Origin: Archegozetes longisetosus
Lineage: Eukaryota; Arthropoda; Arachnida; Sarcoptiformes; Trhypochthoniidae
Assembly (NCBI GenBank): GCA_018873245.2
Contig: JAEMBT020000017.1
Coordinates: 62,001-126,000, forward strand
DNA: 64,000 bases
Direction of reading: 5' to 3'
In this document: piece after piece, positions 38,571 through 49,472 of the stretch
Layout of the letters: each line of letters opens with the position of its first letter
Position numbering within the stretch: position 1 is the stretch's first letter
Notes under the pieces: model-generated
What the model was told of the DNA's origin: nothing
The model's input: the letters and a program-made list of their open reading frames with translations, nothing else
Database searches by the model: none
Made by a program: the position numbers and the translations under genes

Positions 38571-38830
38571 ATTACTACTTTATTCACAAATCTTTCAACT
38601 ATCTAACAAAATGTCACTTAAAGTCTATTGATTAAAATATTTTGCTTCGGTTAGAGTTTGCTCAAAAGGAAGAATTAATTTGTACAAATCTATATACTAT
38701 ATATCAAACTCTGATTAAAATTTGTCGAGCTCTCCAGATCGACAATTAAACTTGTTTCTCCCGAAGCTCTAGTCATTCCAAACTTTACATTTATCTTAAA
38801 TGGATAACAGTTATTATTTCCAGTTTCATA

Positions 38831-39867
38831 TTACTCAAAGCAATAGGGAATCGTAGAATCGCCAACAGTGTTTCCATTGTTGCCATATTGCAGTTGCAGT
38901 GGGTTATTCTTTAATCTACACATTCTTTGGCCACTTACATACGGTGTCTTGTAATATATCGGACATGTCGAACATTTAGATATCGAATCCTCAGGGTTTT
39001 CTCTGCTAAACGATTAGTTTAAACTTGTGCCTTTAAAGTTGCAGTTACAAACAGCTTGATTGCAAACGTATCCGATTAGTAGATCATTGTTTGGTTGAAG
39101 GCATATTTTCTACTTGCAAACATAAGGATTGTATGTTAGATCTATTAAGGAATTATTGAAATTATCTTTGCCAATACTACAATTGCATCTGAATCGTAGA
39201 CTTCCATCGGGTAGTCTTTCGTCAAAGTTTGGCCTGAATCTTATACTCTTGATGTGAAACATACTATTTTCTTTGTAGTCCCATAAGGGTGCTGTTCTAC
39301 TTTTGGCATGCATAGATCTACAGGCAACCAATAGGCTTCCATCTTCTCCTTCCCATATGTGTGGTTTTAGAACATGGCATTTCCAACCTAAATCCGTAAA
39401 TATGGGTACTGCTGTAAACTGATTACAAGTTAGCTGATTTAAATTTTCTGGAATTCAATAGTTTACCCGAACTTGGAGTTTTTTCCATTAGCAATCAAAT
39501 AATCTTCCTTGCTGTACAGGTTAATAAATCCAAAGCCGTCTAGTCCACCCATTATTGCCTTACAATTTTTTTCATATTTCTCCATTATTCATCAGTAACT
39601 GTATAGCTTCCATGAGAGGCTACAATAAACTTGGTAGTGACTCTGGGTCGATATTTACTGTCTGCAATGCGCCCAAATATTGGAATTTCTAAATCTTTTA
39701 ACAACTTCATTGTACTGTTCTACATTTAGCTTTCGTTTGTCATCTTGAATTATATCGGAAAATGTAATCTTTGGAATATGATAATAGCTATACGCGAAAA
39801 TTGTAACCAACACAATGATGACGAACATAAAGATGTTAATAAATCGCTTTGACTGAATATAAGCCAT
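38831..39867 (-). pseudogene. PIF-2-like per os infectivity factor gene (broken viral relic)
   Basis: About 345 codons in several frames. An ATG at 39867 opens a short N-terminus with one membrane segment (INIFMFVIIVLVTIFAYSYY). Pieces follow near 39600, 39500, 39400 and 39110-39331 (SLLVACRSMHAKS; LPDGSLRFRCNCS). The end is cysteine-rich (CNCNFKG, CSTCPIYYKTPYV) and closes at TAA 38831-38833. N-terminal anchor, size and Cys-rich second half match the PIF-2 class, envelope proteins of occlusion-derived or nudivirus-like virions used for gut entry. At least three frame breaks and in-frame stops (near 39110 and 39010) show decay. The family call is from pattern memory only; PIF-1 or another PIF is possible. 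Confidence 0.5.
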
Positions 39868-40051
39868 TTTCGAAAAAGTGATAAATTATTTTTTATACTT
39901 GTTTTGGCTAATTAGAAACCAGGAAGAGATTTACTCGAAATGGAAATAATCAAAAATAAACTTCTAAAAGATAAGACTAGTAATAAAACGAATAGGCTTT
40001 AATATTGTGGTTGTTATAACTCTTTATAAAACCTTATTGGGAAGTATAAAA

Positions 40052-40360
40052 GATGAGCGATATTGATCATTTGATTAGAGTTTATTACGAAAATTCGTTT
40101 CACACATTGAAAATATTTCTATATACAACAAGCTTTTAACAAAAGCAATACAAGTATTGTTCCTAGTTGGTGGTAAGCCTTATACTTCGCCTCTAGTCGA
40201 CTTGCATATAAATTGCATTTGTGGTTTCATTGTAGAGAAATTCAATTTTCGTATAATTGTTTTGTGTGATGCAACCAAATGTTCTCACAAGTTGTGTAAA
40301 AAATTGAAAATACAAGTGAAATCATGCAACATTGAAACTTCCAATATTCTATATACATAG
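40052..40360 (+). pseudogene. Unrecognised ORF divergent from the PIF-2-like gene (one break)
   Basis: An ATG at 40052 opens 28 codons (MSDIDHLIRVYYENSFHTL). The frame then shifts near 40135 and continues to a stop at 40360, with cysteine pairs (INCICGF, CDATKCSHKLCKK). It is head-to-head with the PIF-2-like relic, 185 bp apart, as neighbouring viral genes often are. Possibly part of the same endogenous viral fragment. Confidence 0.3.
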
Positions 40361-40556
40361 TTTGGAGTTCGGCCTTGTGAGAATTTTTTGAAGATTATGA
40401 AGATAAATTTCTTTTGTACAAATATATTGTCAGATAATTTTTACAAATATGGGTACCATTGACTATAAAAATTCGCTAAACGCTCCGACATTTTCGAATC
40501 AAGCTGACTAACAACAACTCAGTATATATTCGGAACAAGGCGATATATCTGATTAA

Positions 40557-40760
40557 ATGGTAATCCCTAACATTAATAGTAATCATACTGAAGCACAATC
40601 CGAAGCTTTTATAAATGAATTCGCTTATATTACATGTCATTGGATTGAAGAGGTAAATAATGATCCATTTAATAACAGTATTTTTATTAAGATTGATGAT
40701 AATGATACTGGCAATATTCCATATTCTACGTATCAGGAAACCTATAAATATAAATTATAG
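40557..40760 (+). CDS. Hypothetical 67-codon ORF
   Basis: A short acidic frame (NSNHTEAQSEAFINEFAYIT; NDPFNNSIFIKIDDND) ending at the edge of the next MITE. The composition is unlike the surrounding AT-rich noise, but there is no recognisable domain. It may be a truncated viral or host ORF. Confidence 0.25.
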   Translation: MVIPNINSNHTEAQSEAFINEFAYITCHWIEEVNNDPFNNSIFIKIDDNDTGNIPYSTYQETYKYKL

Positions 40761-41337
40761 TGTTCGTTAATTTTTGTCCTCTGTTTGAGGACTTATAACT
40801 ACAAAACTAGATTATAGATTTTAACGAACGAAGTGTCATTTTAAAAAGAAATGTTCAAATGTTTATGTGCTAATTTTCATGAAGTTATCATGTATATCCT
40901 GTGAGTTACAACAGCTCAAAGTCAAAAATTAGAGATTTTCTGAGACTTGCACGATGGGACCAAAGAACATCGAGCACAATGGGTCCCTCAGGACCTAGGA
41001 ATGTGAAAATTTAAATAATTCTCTACTTAGTAAATGAAACATCTCACAAGGGCCTTAAGATCCTAGGGCCCTTAGGACCCGACTTAGGTTCCTAGGGTTC
41101 ATACCCTCTCAACTTGGATATCACATTGTGCTCGATGTTCTTTAGTCCAATCATGCAAGTCTCAGAAAATCTCTAATTTTTGACTTTGAGCTGTTGTAAC
41201 TCAGAGGATATACAAGATAACTTCATGAAAATTAGCACATAAACATTGAACATTTCTTTTAAAATGACACTTCGTTAAAATCTATAATCTAGTTTTGTAG
41301 TTATAAGTCCTCAGAGTACAAAAATTAACGAACACTA
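40758..41337. mobile_element. Palindromic MITE, about 580 bp
   Basis: Arms of about 230 bp start TAGTGTTCGTTAATTTTTGT and mirror each other (GACTTATAACTACAAAACTAG; AGATTTTCTGAGACTTGCA). TA lies at both ends, pointing to a Tc1/mariner-type target. The centre (about 40970-41110) carries GGGTCC/GGACCT-rich sequence. Non-coding. Confidence 0.8.
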
Positions 41338-41349
41338 TAATATATAATA

Positions 41350-43199
41350 TACACATTCCACGGTTCGTAACTAGGAGTGTTTGAACGCTTGTAGCTTGGT
41401 CAAAAATAGACCGATTTTAATGCAGCTTGTTTTAAAATGTAGAAAAACTGAACAGAAATGTCATATCAAAATTTCCCATTTTTATCTCATGACACAAAAG
41501 AGTAATTAATTTTTAAAGCAAAAGTTACATTGAAAATGAATTTTTTTGAAAATATTAAATAATATTTGAATTAATAATGACTAGAAATTAAAACTCAACA
41601 TCGAGTATGACCACCATTAGCAGCGGTAACTTCCGCCAAACGCCTCGGCATCGGTTCAACTAAATAGATGAAGAATTGACGCCATCCCGGGCCACGCATT
41701 TGCTCGAAGGGGCCGGTGAGTGCAGCCACGAGGTTTTCGCGCGTGTCAATCACTGGACGGACAGAGCGAACTAATCCCTTGAGAACTGACCCGAAATTCT
41801 CAGTAGGGTTAAGATCTGGCGAGAGACTGATAATAAAAATTAGAATTAAATTAAATTAAAATAAATCATTACGCCGGGTGTGGGATAAAAAGTCTTCAAC
41901 GTCTCCAATATTTGTGTTGATCCACTCTCTCACGAAATTAGACGTGTGAACCGGGTGATTGTCGTGGAGCAGATAGATGTGGCCGTCATCGTAATGCTGA
42001 TCGATATAAGGTAGAACTTTCTCCTCAAGAAATTCTGCATACGTTTGAGCGTTTGTGCGCTCCAAGATGTGGAGCTCTCCCAAGCCGTGGAAACTGAAGC
42101 TTTAAAATAAATAGAAATTAATTTACAATTATTTTCTAAAACTTATTAAGCACTTACAAAAGCACAAAAGAGACAGACACTCTATTCGTGACATTGACTT
42201 CAGCAATGTTGCGCTCTTCATAACGGGTGTTGTTTACGCACCATACCCAAAGCCGACCACCTCTGGAGATGTGAAATTCGTCGAAGAATATCACGTGAGC
42301 CCAATTCACGAAAGTCCAGTCTATCATTAAGTTGGCGTATCGCAGTCGCGCCTCTTTGTGCTACTCTCGCAGTCGTTGCTTGGTTGCGGCCACTCTTCAT
42401 CTCACTCCTTAATATTTAAATAAAAATTAATATTTTTATATTTAATAAATAAACATTTAATACCAGATGAACGCAGACGTAGTCTAAATGTTGTGTCTGA
42501 CACTGTTCCCAGTCTCTCATTCTCTTGAAATTCTGGTAATTGCCGCAAATCGCTGAGTGAACTCCAATTGTTTGCCAAAGCCATCGCTCGCAATGCCTGG
42601 TCGTCCTCTGAAGTAGTCTTCTTGAGCTCTCCTTGAGTTAGGCCTCGTTTGACGGACAGGAAGAGCTCGTTCTCCTCGTCAATGCGATTCCATTCAGTGA
42701 ACGTATTCTTATTAATGTCTAAAACAATAATTTATTAATTAGACTACAAATAAAATTCATTTTAATTACTTACCTAATTCTCTCATTATCACCGATGACT
42801 TCTGTCCGGACCATTTCATTTGAATGAAACGCAGAAACTTTAACTCTCTTTCCTCTTTAGTCAACGGCATTGCAAAACACTTGAAACTCAATCAAATTAA
42901 AGTATTTGTTTGCAAGCCACATTAACAGAACTCAAGAGTTTGTTTACATTTCGCAAAACATTGACTTCGGGGGTCACACACAGTGTATGTGACAATAAAA
43001 GTTAAAAATAACCGTTTTTTTAAATAACTTATGTTTTTTATTTCTGGATTTTTTATTTGTTGAGATAGCAAGGTGAAATTTTGATATGACATTTCTGTTC
43101 AGTTGTCTACATTTTAAAACAAACCGCATTAAAATCGGTCTATTTTTGACTAAGGTACAAGCGTTCAAACACTCCTAGTTACGAACCGTGGAATGTGTA
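41350..43199 (-). mobile_element. Tc1/mariner-type transposon with spliced transposase
   Basis: Inverted ends of about 135-140 bp begin TACACATTCCACGGTTCGTA at both sides, with TA next to each end. It encloses a minus-strand transposase in five exons. It starts only about 12 bp from the preceding MITE, so two TA-targeting insertions sit side by side. Confidence 0.88.
41595..42870 (-). CDS. Tc1-like transposase, five exons
   Basis: Exons on the minus strand: 42870-42774, 42718-42464, 42407-42158, 42099-41873, 41826-41595. Introns of 55, 56, 58 and 46 bp, all with GT and AG ends. Exon 1: MPLTKEERELKFLRFIQM. Exon 2: helix-turn-helix region. Exon 3: first catalytic Asp in IFFDEFHISRGGRLWVW. Exon 4: second Asp in LLHDNHPVH. 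Exon 5: SPDLNPTENFG with the third acidic residue (Glu), then a tail ending GGHTRC. This is a DDE transposase acting on the inverted ends. Exon 3 starts with a frame change, and a frame change late in exon 4 is needed to reach exon 5, so this copy may be defective. The splice assignments are my inference. Confidence 0.7.
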
Positions 43200-43204
43200 T
43201 ATTT

Positions 43205-43330
43205 AAAGGTTTCCTGATCAGCTACTTCCCGTAGATAAATTGAAGTGAAAACGGCCATCGGCTGACGTCCGTTGGTCAATGAAGTTTGAAATGGTCATCT
43301 CTTGTAGTTTGTGATCAATTGTGTATTAAG
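43205..43330. repeat. Fragment of the foldback-element family
   Basis: TACTTCCCGTAGATAAATTG, GGTCAATGAAGTTTGAAATG, GGTCATCTCTTG and TGTGATCAATTG match, in order, the outer part of an arm of the foldback element at 23226-24675. Only one arm end is present. Confidence 0.6.
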
Positions 43331-43383
43331 GAATTGGGATACACTCGCTTTATATAGCTGTAACGATTCAATAAATTCGAATC

Positions 43384-43505
43384 ATATTGTATATTATCAA
43401 TACAAAATAACTTGCAGAAGTGAGAAGTGATGTAGGATTTATGGTGTATGGTGGCCCAAATCCTTCATCATTTCTCACTTCTCACTTCTCACTTCTCACT
43501 TTCAA
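43384..43505. repeat. R2 repeat copy forming a hairpin
   Basis: GTATATTATCAATACAAAA, then AGAAGTGAGAAGTGATG, then a loop TATGGTGTATGGTGGCCC, then the inverse CATCATTTCTCACTTCTCAC repeated. This shows R2 can occur as an inverted repeat. Confidence 0.65.
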
Positions 43506-44568
43506 AATTTTATCTCAAAGCTTATAACTTGTATTCCTTAACATGTTTGAACTTCATTTTTCATAATAATAAAAATTAATGATCTTGATCATATTAAATC
43601 CATAACGATAAGAAACTTCTCAATGGTAATCAAAAAAGAAAACTACTCAAATTTTCATTCGTTGAATATTTATATTATACTAAATTAACTTATATACGAT
43701 ACAGAAGTTTGTTACATATGATGATAATTAGTTATTCTTCTGAATCAAATAACTTAGACATAGAAGTTGCGCACATAGTTAAATCACTAATTCTAACTCT
43801 AAATCCTAACTTCTCTCAAGTTTTGTACTCATACTTAAATATTGTTAGAAATTTTAATTTAAATTTCAATCATTTATTGTAATTTTTAATTACATCAAAT
43901 TTCAATTAATGATGCGTATAAACTCTATTAACCCAAGCTCAAGCTTTGAATTTAACTGCTATAAAAATGAAAATGTAGCATAGTAGTGAATAAACTTTTT
44001 ACTTATAATAAATAAATTGAATACAAATGCTTAAACTGAGCAATACAGAAATGTTAAAGTTTAAATACTACGAATTAACAATCAAAATTTTTTCATCGAT
44101 TCTAAACAAATTAATGATCTAATTGTCTTTTCGACAAACTATTTTCTGTTTTAATTGTTAAAACGCCTGCTTTTAAAAACATTTGTCCACTTTGCACACT
44201 AATTACAAAAATGCATAATGTACTGACTTAAGTTACAATAATATCTGTACATAGAATACTGGTTATATAAATATACAACACTATATCGACGTTACATAAA
44301 TCTTGAGATAACTTGGATTTGTAGCTTGCAGTATGCTAAATCAGGAAAATTTTCTGAAACAAAATACAACTTGAAAGCATTAAATGGCAAGTATGTGGAA
44401 AAAATCGTTGGATTACAACTGGCATGATGGTCGGGCTAACAAAATATTTGGCTTTATTTTTTGAGAAATTAGTCAAATTGGTATAAATAGAGCTTAAATT
44501 CAACGATACCGTTCATACTGATGGCTCAATTAATTTATACAAAATAGTCAATAAACTCTTATATTTCT
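43506..44568. other. No gene recognised
   Basis: AT-rich, only short frames in all six readings. No repeat match noticed. Confidence 0.45.
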
Positions 44569-44570
44569 TA

Positions 44571-45292
44571 CAGTAATTTGCCGAAATGAGTGAATTCTAG
44601 AATTAACCATGATTTCTGGAATGTCAGCAATAAGTTACAGATTCCTAGAAAAAAACCAGTGATTTCTAGAAATTACTCACTCAATTTAGGAAATTCCAAA
44701 ATAAACAGATAAAAGGTAGAGATTTCCAGAACTTTTTCCCCCTTTAGTGAAATTTTAAAAAGTTGTACTATTAATAATTTCTATTACTCTCTAAATTTTT
44801 TAACTTGCAAATTAGTACTGAAGGTTTTATTTGAAAAGTTACAAGAATACAAAACTTTAAGATATTACAATTTCCGCGCTGTAATGTTCGTTCTCCATCT
44901 ATGAGAATATTTTTTCTGACAGAAAACAGATCTTGAACACTGAGAACATTGAAAAGTATAACGTAAATAGATTCAATGAAGCGCGGCAATTGTAATATTT
45001 TAAGATTTTGTATTCTTGTAACTTTTCAAATAAAACCTTTAGTACTAATTTGCAGGTTAACAAATTTAGAGAATAATAGAAATTATTAATAGTGCGATTT
45101 TTTAAAAATTTCACTAAAGGGAGAAAACAAATTCTGGAAATCTCTACCTTTTATCAGTTTACTTTAGAACTTCCCAAATTGAGTGAGTAATTTCTAGAAA
45201 TCACTGATTTTTTCTAGAAATCTGTAACTTATTGCCGAAATTCCAGAAATCACTGGTTAATTCTAGAATTCACTCATTTTGGCAAATTACTG
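44571..45292. mobile_element. Palindromic MITE, 722 bp
   Basis: Arms of over 300 bp start CAGTAATTTGCC and mirror throughout (ATTCTAGAATTAACCA; GGTAGAGATTTCCAGAA; TTGAAAAGTTACAAGAATAC). TA flanks at 44569-44570 and 45293-45294. An unpaired centre of about 80 bp. Mariner-type target, non-coding. Confidence 0.85.
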
Positions 45293-45634
45293 TAACATAT
45301 TAATTATATTAAAGTTTTAAAATCGCTCATATTAATAATAAGCTAACTTAGAACTATATCGTTCGCCGAGGTAACTGTTTCAAAATTCGTTGAGAAATAC
45401 AGTGCATTTCAAAATGATAAATCCAGTCAATGTTTTTCAAATAACTTTTGAATTACTTGAGATAAAGCAATGAAATTTTATTATTATATGCAAAAAACGA
45501 TTTTAAAATATGTGTGAAGTTTTTGTCAAATTATGACCACTCGCTCGAGAGATATTAGGCATGAAGCTTAAAGCAGAGTTTCAAAATGATAAATCCAGTT
45601 AAAAAAAACTAACTAGCTAATAGATATTCGATGA

Positions 45635-46830
45635 CTAATAATCAATAGCTTTTCTATTTTTCGTTACGATCTTGAATATTCTATCTGGTATAGAATTGGA
45701 AACCCAAGTCTGTTGGCGTAGTGGTCAAAACACTGACAGAGCAACCCTTGGCGAGCGGGTTCGAATCCTGCTGTGGCGTACTGCTTCCTTCTACCCAGGT
45801 AACACTGGGCCGGGAGGGAAGAGAAGGCTCAGGGAAGAGAAGGCTCAGGGGGATCTTCGACGACCGCGGTCCCAAACCGAGGGACGTAACTCGGTAGAGT
45901 CTGGTCTCTGAGACCACCAGATGACAGACTCGGAGGGCTAAGGTGTGTCCTCTTAAAACTGTGACACTATCCTCCCTGCGATACTACTGAGTAAAAGCGG
46001 CGACCCCTGGCCTTAGTTGTGGGCTGTGCAGGGGGAAACAACAACAGAGAAGGTATAGAATTGGCGAGATTTTTGAAGGGTTGCCGCACTAATTTCTCCC
46101 CAGCAATCATTGATCGTTTGTTTAAGTTTAGATATTGAGTTGTATTGTTCCACTCACATAAACAGCTCTTACAACTAGTCCTCTAAGATTTTCAATTCGA
46201 TTAAAGTCGGAAGAAACCGATGGCCAATCGGGAACATGTATATTCTTTCTTTTGAACCAATCGTTAGTAGCATTAGATGTATAAATTCTAGCATTATCTT
46301 GTGAGATCCAATTTTTCTCTTTACGTAAGTCATTCCAATAAAAATAATAGCCATTAGAACCGTCAAGATCAAACTTTTCTCATCACTAAATACAACTTTA
46401 TTCCAATTTTTAGTCCAGGACATGCGTCTGCGTGCAAATTGAAGTCTAGCTAGCTTGTGATGATCTTTGAGTACAGATCTGCATTTTATTTTCGTGTATT
46501 TGATGAACTGGTTTTCATCGAGGGCTCTCCAAATCGTCCTCTTAGAAGATTCTAGCCTCAAATCGGACTTAATTTGTCCTGAAGTTACACTTTTATTGCT
46601 CGAATACTTAATTATGTGACGCTTATCACGGGGTGTTAGAGAAGGCTTGCATCCGGCCCTCTAATTTTGCTATAATTTTCTTTATCTTTCAAGTAATTAA
46701 ATACACAGTATGTGATCTACTAATTTTAGCGCCAATTTTACGAGAAGGCAAGTTCATAAAAGACAGTCCATCAATTTTTTCTTTTTCAAACTCAGTTAGC
46801 AACTTATTTTTAGGCAATTTTGGAAATAAG
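45635..46830 (-). pseudogene. Tc1-like transposase (broken)
   Basis: Paired-like N-terminal helices (LTEFEKEKIDGL) near 46700-46800, then SSKRTIWRALDENQF, RRRMSWTKNW and NKVVFSDEKS with the first catalytic Asp near 46385. Later Asp/Glu regions are degraded. A TGA near 46690 and several frame changes disable it. The C-terminus is interrupted by the SINE (45700-46051) and resumes on the far side to a TAG at 45635-45637. Confidence 0.75.
45700..46051 (+). mobile_element. tRNA-derived SINE with 13-bp target duplication
   Basis: GGTATAGAATTGG flanks both sides (45687-45699 and 46052-46064). The head carries a Pol III A box (GTTGGCGTAGTGGTCAAAAC) and B box (GGGTTCGAATCCTGC). The body is GC-rich, with a tandem AGAGAAGGCTCAGGG pair (near 45822-45855). 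The 3' end is GGGGGAAACAACAACAGAGAA rather than poly(A). It is much more GC-rich than its surroundings. Inserted into the transposase C-terminus. Confidence 0.9.
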
Positions 46831-46975
46831 ACAATAACAGAATAGAAATCCAACAAAGATTTTACTGAAACAAATTTTACTATGAATTATAACAATATTT
46901 TTTCACTACTAATTCAAGTGCGTACTGTTTTCTGAAGTGATTTTCACTGAATTTGTCATATTGAAATGCACTGTA

Positions 46976-47235
46976 GTTTAAAAATATGAACTTCTAAAGT
47001 AGATAAATTTCTAAGTTTAACAGGATAAAACATAATAAAAATTTGTAAAGACAAAGATAAATAAATAATTTTATAAATAATTAAATCAGAATTAATAACT
47101 TATGAAATTAACCAAGTTTAGTGAAAATGATAAACTCTCGAATAGCTTTCTTAATTATAGAAACGAAAATTTAAACAGAAACTAAAATATTCTTAACAAT
47201 TTAAATAAATAACATAAGCCAAGATATTGAATATA
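46976..47235. other. No gene recognised
   Basis: Short AT-rich spacer between the Tc1 relic and the next MITE arm. Confidence 0.5.
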
Positions 47236-47237
47236 TA

Positions 47238-47542
47238 CAGTGCGATCATTATATGAGTTCGCACCTAAACGTAATGATAAAAGTTTTATTATCAATATAA
47301 GATAAATACATTAAACATATACTACTGATTAAAGTTATAAAATGAGAAAAAAAAAACTCACCAATTGCCATAGAAGATAATGAAAGCGAAACTCTCAACT
47401 TGAGTCTTCTTCAAGATCGGAAAAAGAGAAAAAAGGCAGTATCAAAAGGCAAAAACAAATGGAGCTTGTTGTGTGTTGTTGTTGTATTGGTTCAGATGTT
47501 ATGTTTGCCAAGTTCCTGACACGTATTAGTTCACGAGAATAT
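47238..47542. mobile_element. Palindromic MITE, left arm (split by A')
   Basis: Starts CAGTGCGATCATT after TA (47236-47237). Mirrors 60016-60337: TTCGCACCTAAA, CTCACCAATTG, AAAAGGCAAAAACAAATGGA, TTGGTTCAGATGTTATG. Without the retrotransposon the element is about 620 bp. The 12.5-kb insertion lies almost exactly at the loop. Confidence 0.85.
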
Positions 47543-48039
47543 TGTAATAACGTCTTAGTTCTTAAATTAGACCTATACCAAAATACTTCCTGTAATAACC
47601 TATATTTTTAAACTCTAATTTTCATAACTCACCGTATATGTCAACATTTATTACTGATTTCAAGATTACTTTTTATTTGTACAAAAGAAATCTTCACATG
47701 CTTGTCTCAACTGTACAAATTATGAAGACAGCTGAGAGTAAGCATATTTCAACTCTGAAAACCTACCTAAGTATGTCCTAGTTAAACAATCTCCCAATCC
47801 TAGCTAAATGTGCTATTGACCTTAAAAGGTTTAGCCTATCATTGTAAAACATTTTCTAATTTAACCCGCCTATTGTTCCTATAAAATGTCGTGTTTTTCT
47901 TAAATTTTTCGCTCTTTCTTCCAGTGTTAAAATCCTGTGAAATCTTATGTAATTTTATTATTGTGGTTATGTTAAATAAAGTGCTTATATTTTAAAATTT
48001 GATTTCATACACGCTCCTATCAAAGATCCAGACTTTACA
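47543..48039 (+). repeat. 5' LTR of A'
   Basis: 497 bp, TGTAATAACG to GACTTTACA. AATAAAGTGC at about 47972 could serve as polyadenylation signal in the LTR. The primer site TGGAGGCACCGCTGGGAT follows at 48042-48059. Confidence 0.95.
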
Positions 48040-48294
48040 ATTGGAGGCACCGCTGGGATAGGAGTTGAAGATGTATAGAAATCAATGTTGTTTGTATTGA
48101 AGTTATAAGTATAAATGAAGTTGTCAATTCTTACCCTTTGTGTTTAAATTGTGTGGTCTGCACTGTGGTCGTAATCAGTGTCTGCAATTGGTCACCAGCA
48201 TTGGCTTCGCGGTGGTTGCGTCGACTGAATCACAGAGGAGCAACACACAAATAAAGGAAAGAAACACTTCTTTGATTTTTTTAGTTTTATTAAA

Positions 48295-49272
48295 ATGCCA
48301 ATTAGAGGGCAATCTGAGTTATCCACTTCTAGTTCAGAAGTGACTGCTTTGACGGCTAAGGAACTTAAAGATATTGTATCAGATGTAGTCCGTATGTCAA
48401 TGACTACATCTAGTAGCTTAAGATTAGAGCCTTTCACAGGTCGCGATACCCGAGAACTCGTAAAGTGGCTACGAGAATTCGAGTATCACGCAGATGCAAA
48501 TAATTGGGATGATGCTGCTAAGTTGCGCAAATTTCCCACATATCTTAGAGATTATGGTCTACTGTGGTATGACCAGAATGTTAAGCGTGCAGGCGTAAAT
48601 GCTCCAACAGATTGGAAAAGCCTCAAACATCTGATCACCACAGACTTACTTTCTACTAACCACAAAAGTTATTTACACAGCGAACTAAGACGTCGCAAGC
48701 AAGCTTTAGGCGAAAGTGTTTATAATTACATTCTTGCTAAACGAGATTTGTGTCTCGAATTAGATGATAGCATGAATGAAAGCGATATGATGGAGTATAT
48801 GTATCAGGGAATGAAACCTGATATTGCAAAAGTGCTACGGTCTCATGCTCCTAAAACTATGAACGCATTCATAGATAGGGCAAAACAAATAGAACGTGGC
48901 ATTGAAGAGTGCGAAACTTCTGGGATTTCCGAAAGTAGGTCGGAAACAGAGTTATCCACTTTAATGAAAAATTTTGGAGATATGGTAAGAAATCTCACTC
49001 ATACTTTGAAAAATAATAGCCGTCAAAATAATGCCTCATACCAGTTAAACAGACAATATAATGGTCAAAATAGTTTTCGTCGTGGCAATCGAAACTGGGA
49101 CAGGTATGAGACACGCGTAAGTCGCGATAGCAGATCTTTAAGCCCTAACTATAATAGAAATGGGTTTAACTCTCAAAATACAGAGTTCAGACGTTCTCTA
49201 CCAAGAGACGATTTTAACTCGAGGAGAAACACAGCTCTAAACGAGTTAACTTTAATTTTGATGAAAAATTAA
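48295..49272 (+). pseudogene. gag: Gag of A' (frameshifted before the zinc knuckle)
   Basis: From the same ATG as in A (MPIRGQSEL) through capsid-like helices and the Arg/Asn-rich stretch. One missing C near 49236 sends it to an early stop at 49272. The CCHC zinc knuckle is still encoded in another frame at about 49306-49347. The truncated product would lack the nucleocapsid end. Confidence 0.88.
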
Positions 49273-49472
49273 CACAGAGTCGAAATACCGAAGGTAAAGG
49301 TATATGTTATAATTGTCAAGAACCTGGACATCATTTACGAAATTGTCCGCATAAACAAGGTAACCGATCAAGAGAAAACAGTCCTTATCGGTCTAAACAA
49401 AACAATGCAGGACTGAGTCACACTGTCCAGCAAGCTATACATCCCTACGTACCTAAGTGTAAAAACAAATTA

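Larger units (their letters stand above)
45400..46973 (-). mobile_element. Tc1-like transposon relic, split by a SINE
   Basis: Ends CAGTGCATTTCAAAATGA / TCATATTGAAATGCACTG, TA at 45398-45399 and 46974-46975. A second copy of the end motif (TTTCAAAATGATAAATCCAG, near 45579) lies 170 bp inside the left end, as in inverted/direct-repeat Tc1 ends. Without the SINE the element is about 1.2 kb. Confidence 0.88.

Noticed and set aside
45700..45780. Possible functional tRNA gene
   Set aside because: A and B boxes are present but the acceptor arms do not pair well, and the sequence is the head of a SINE with its own target duplication.
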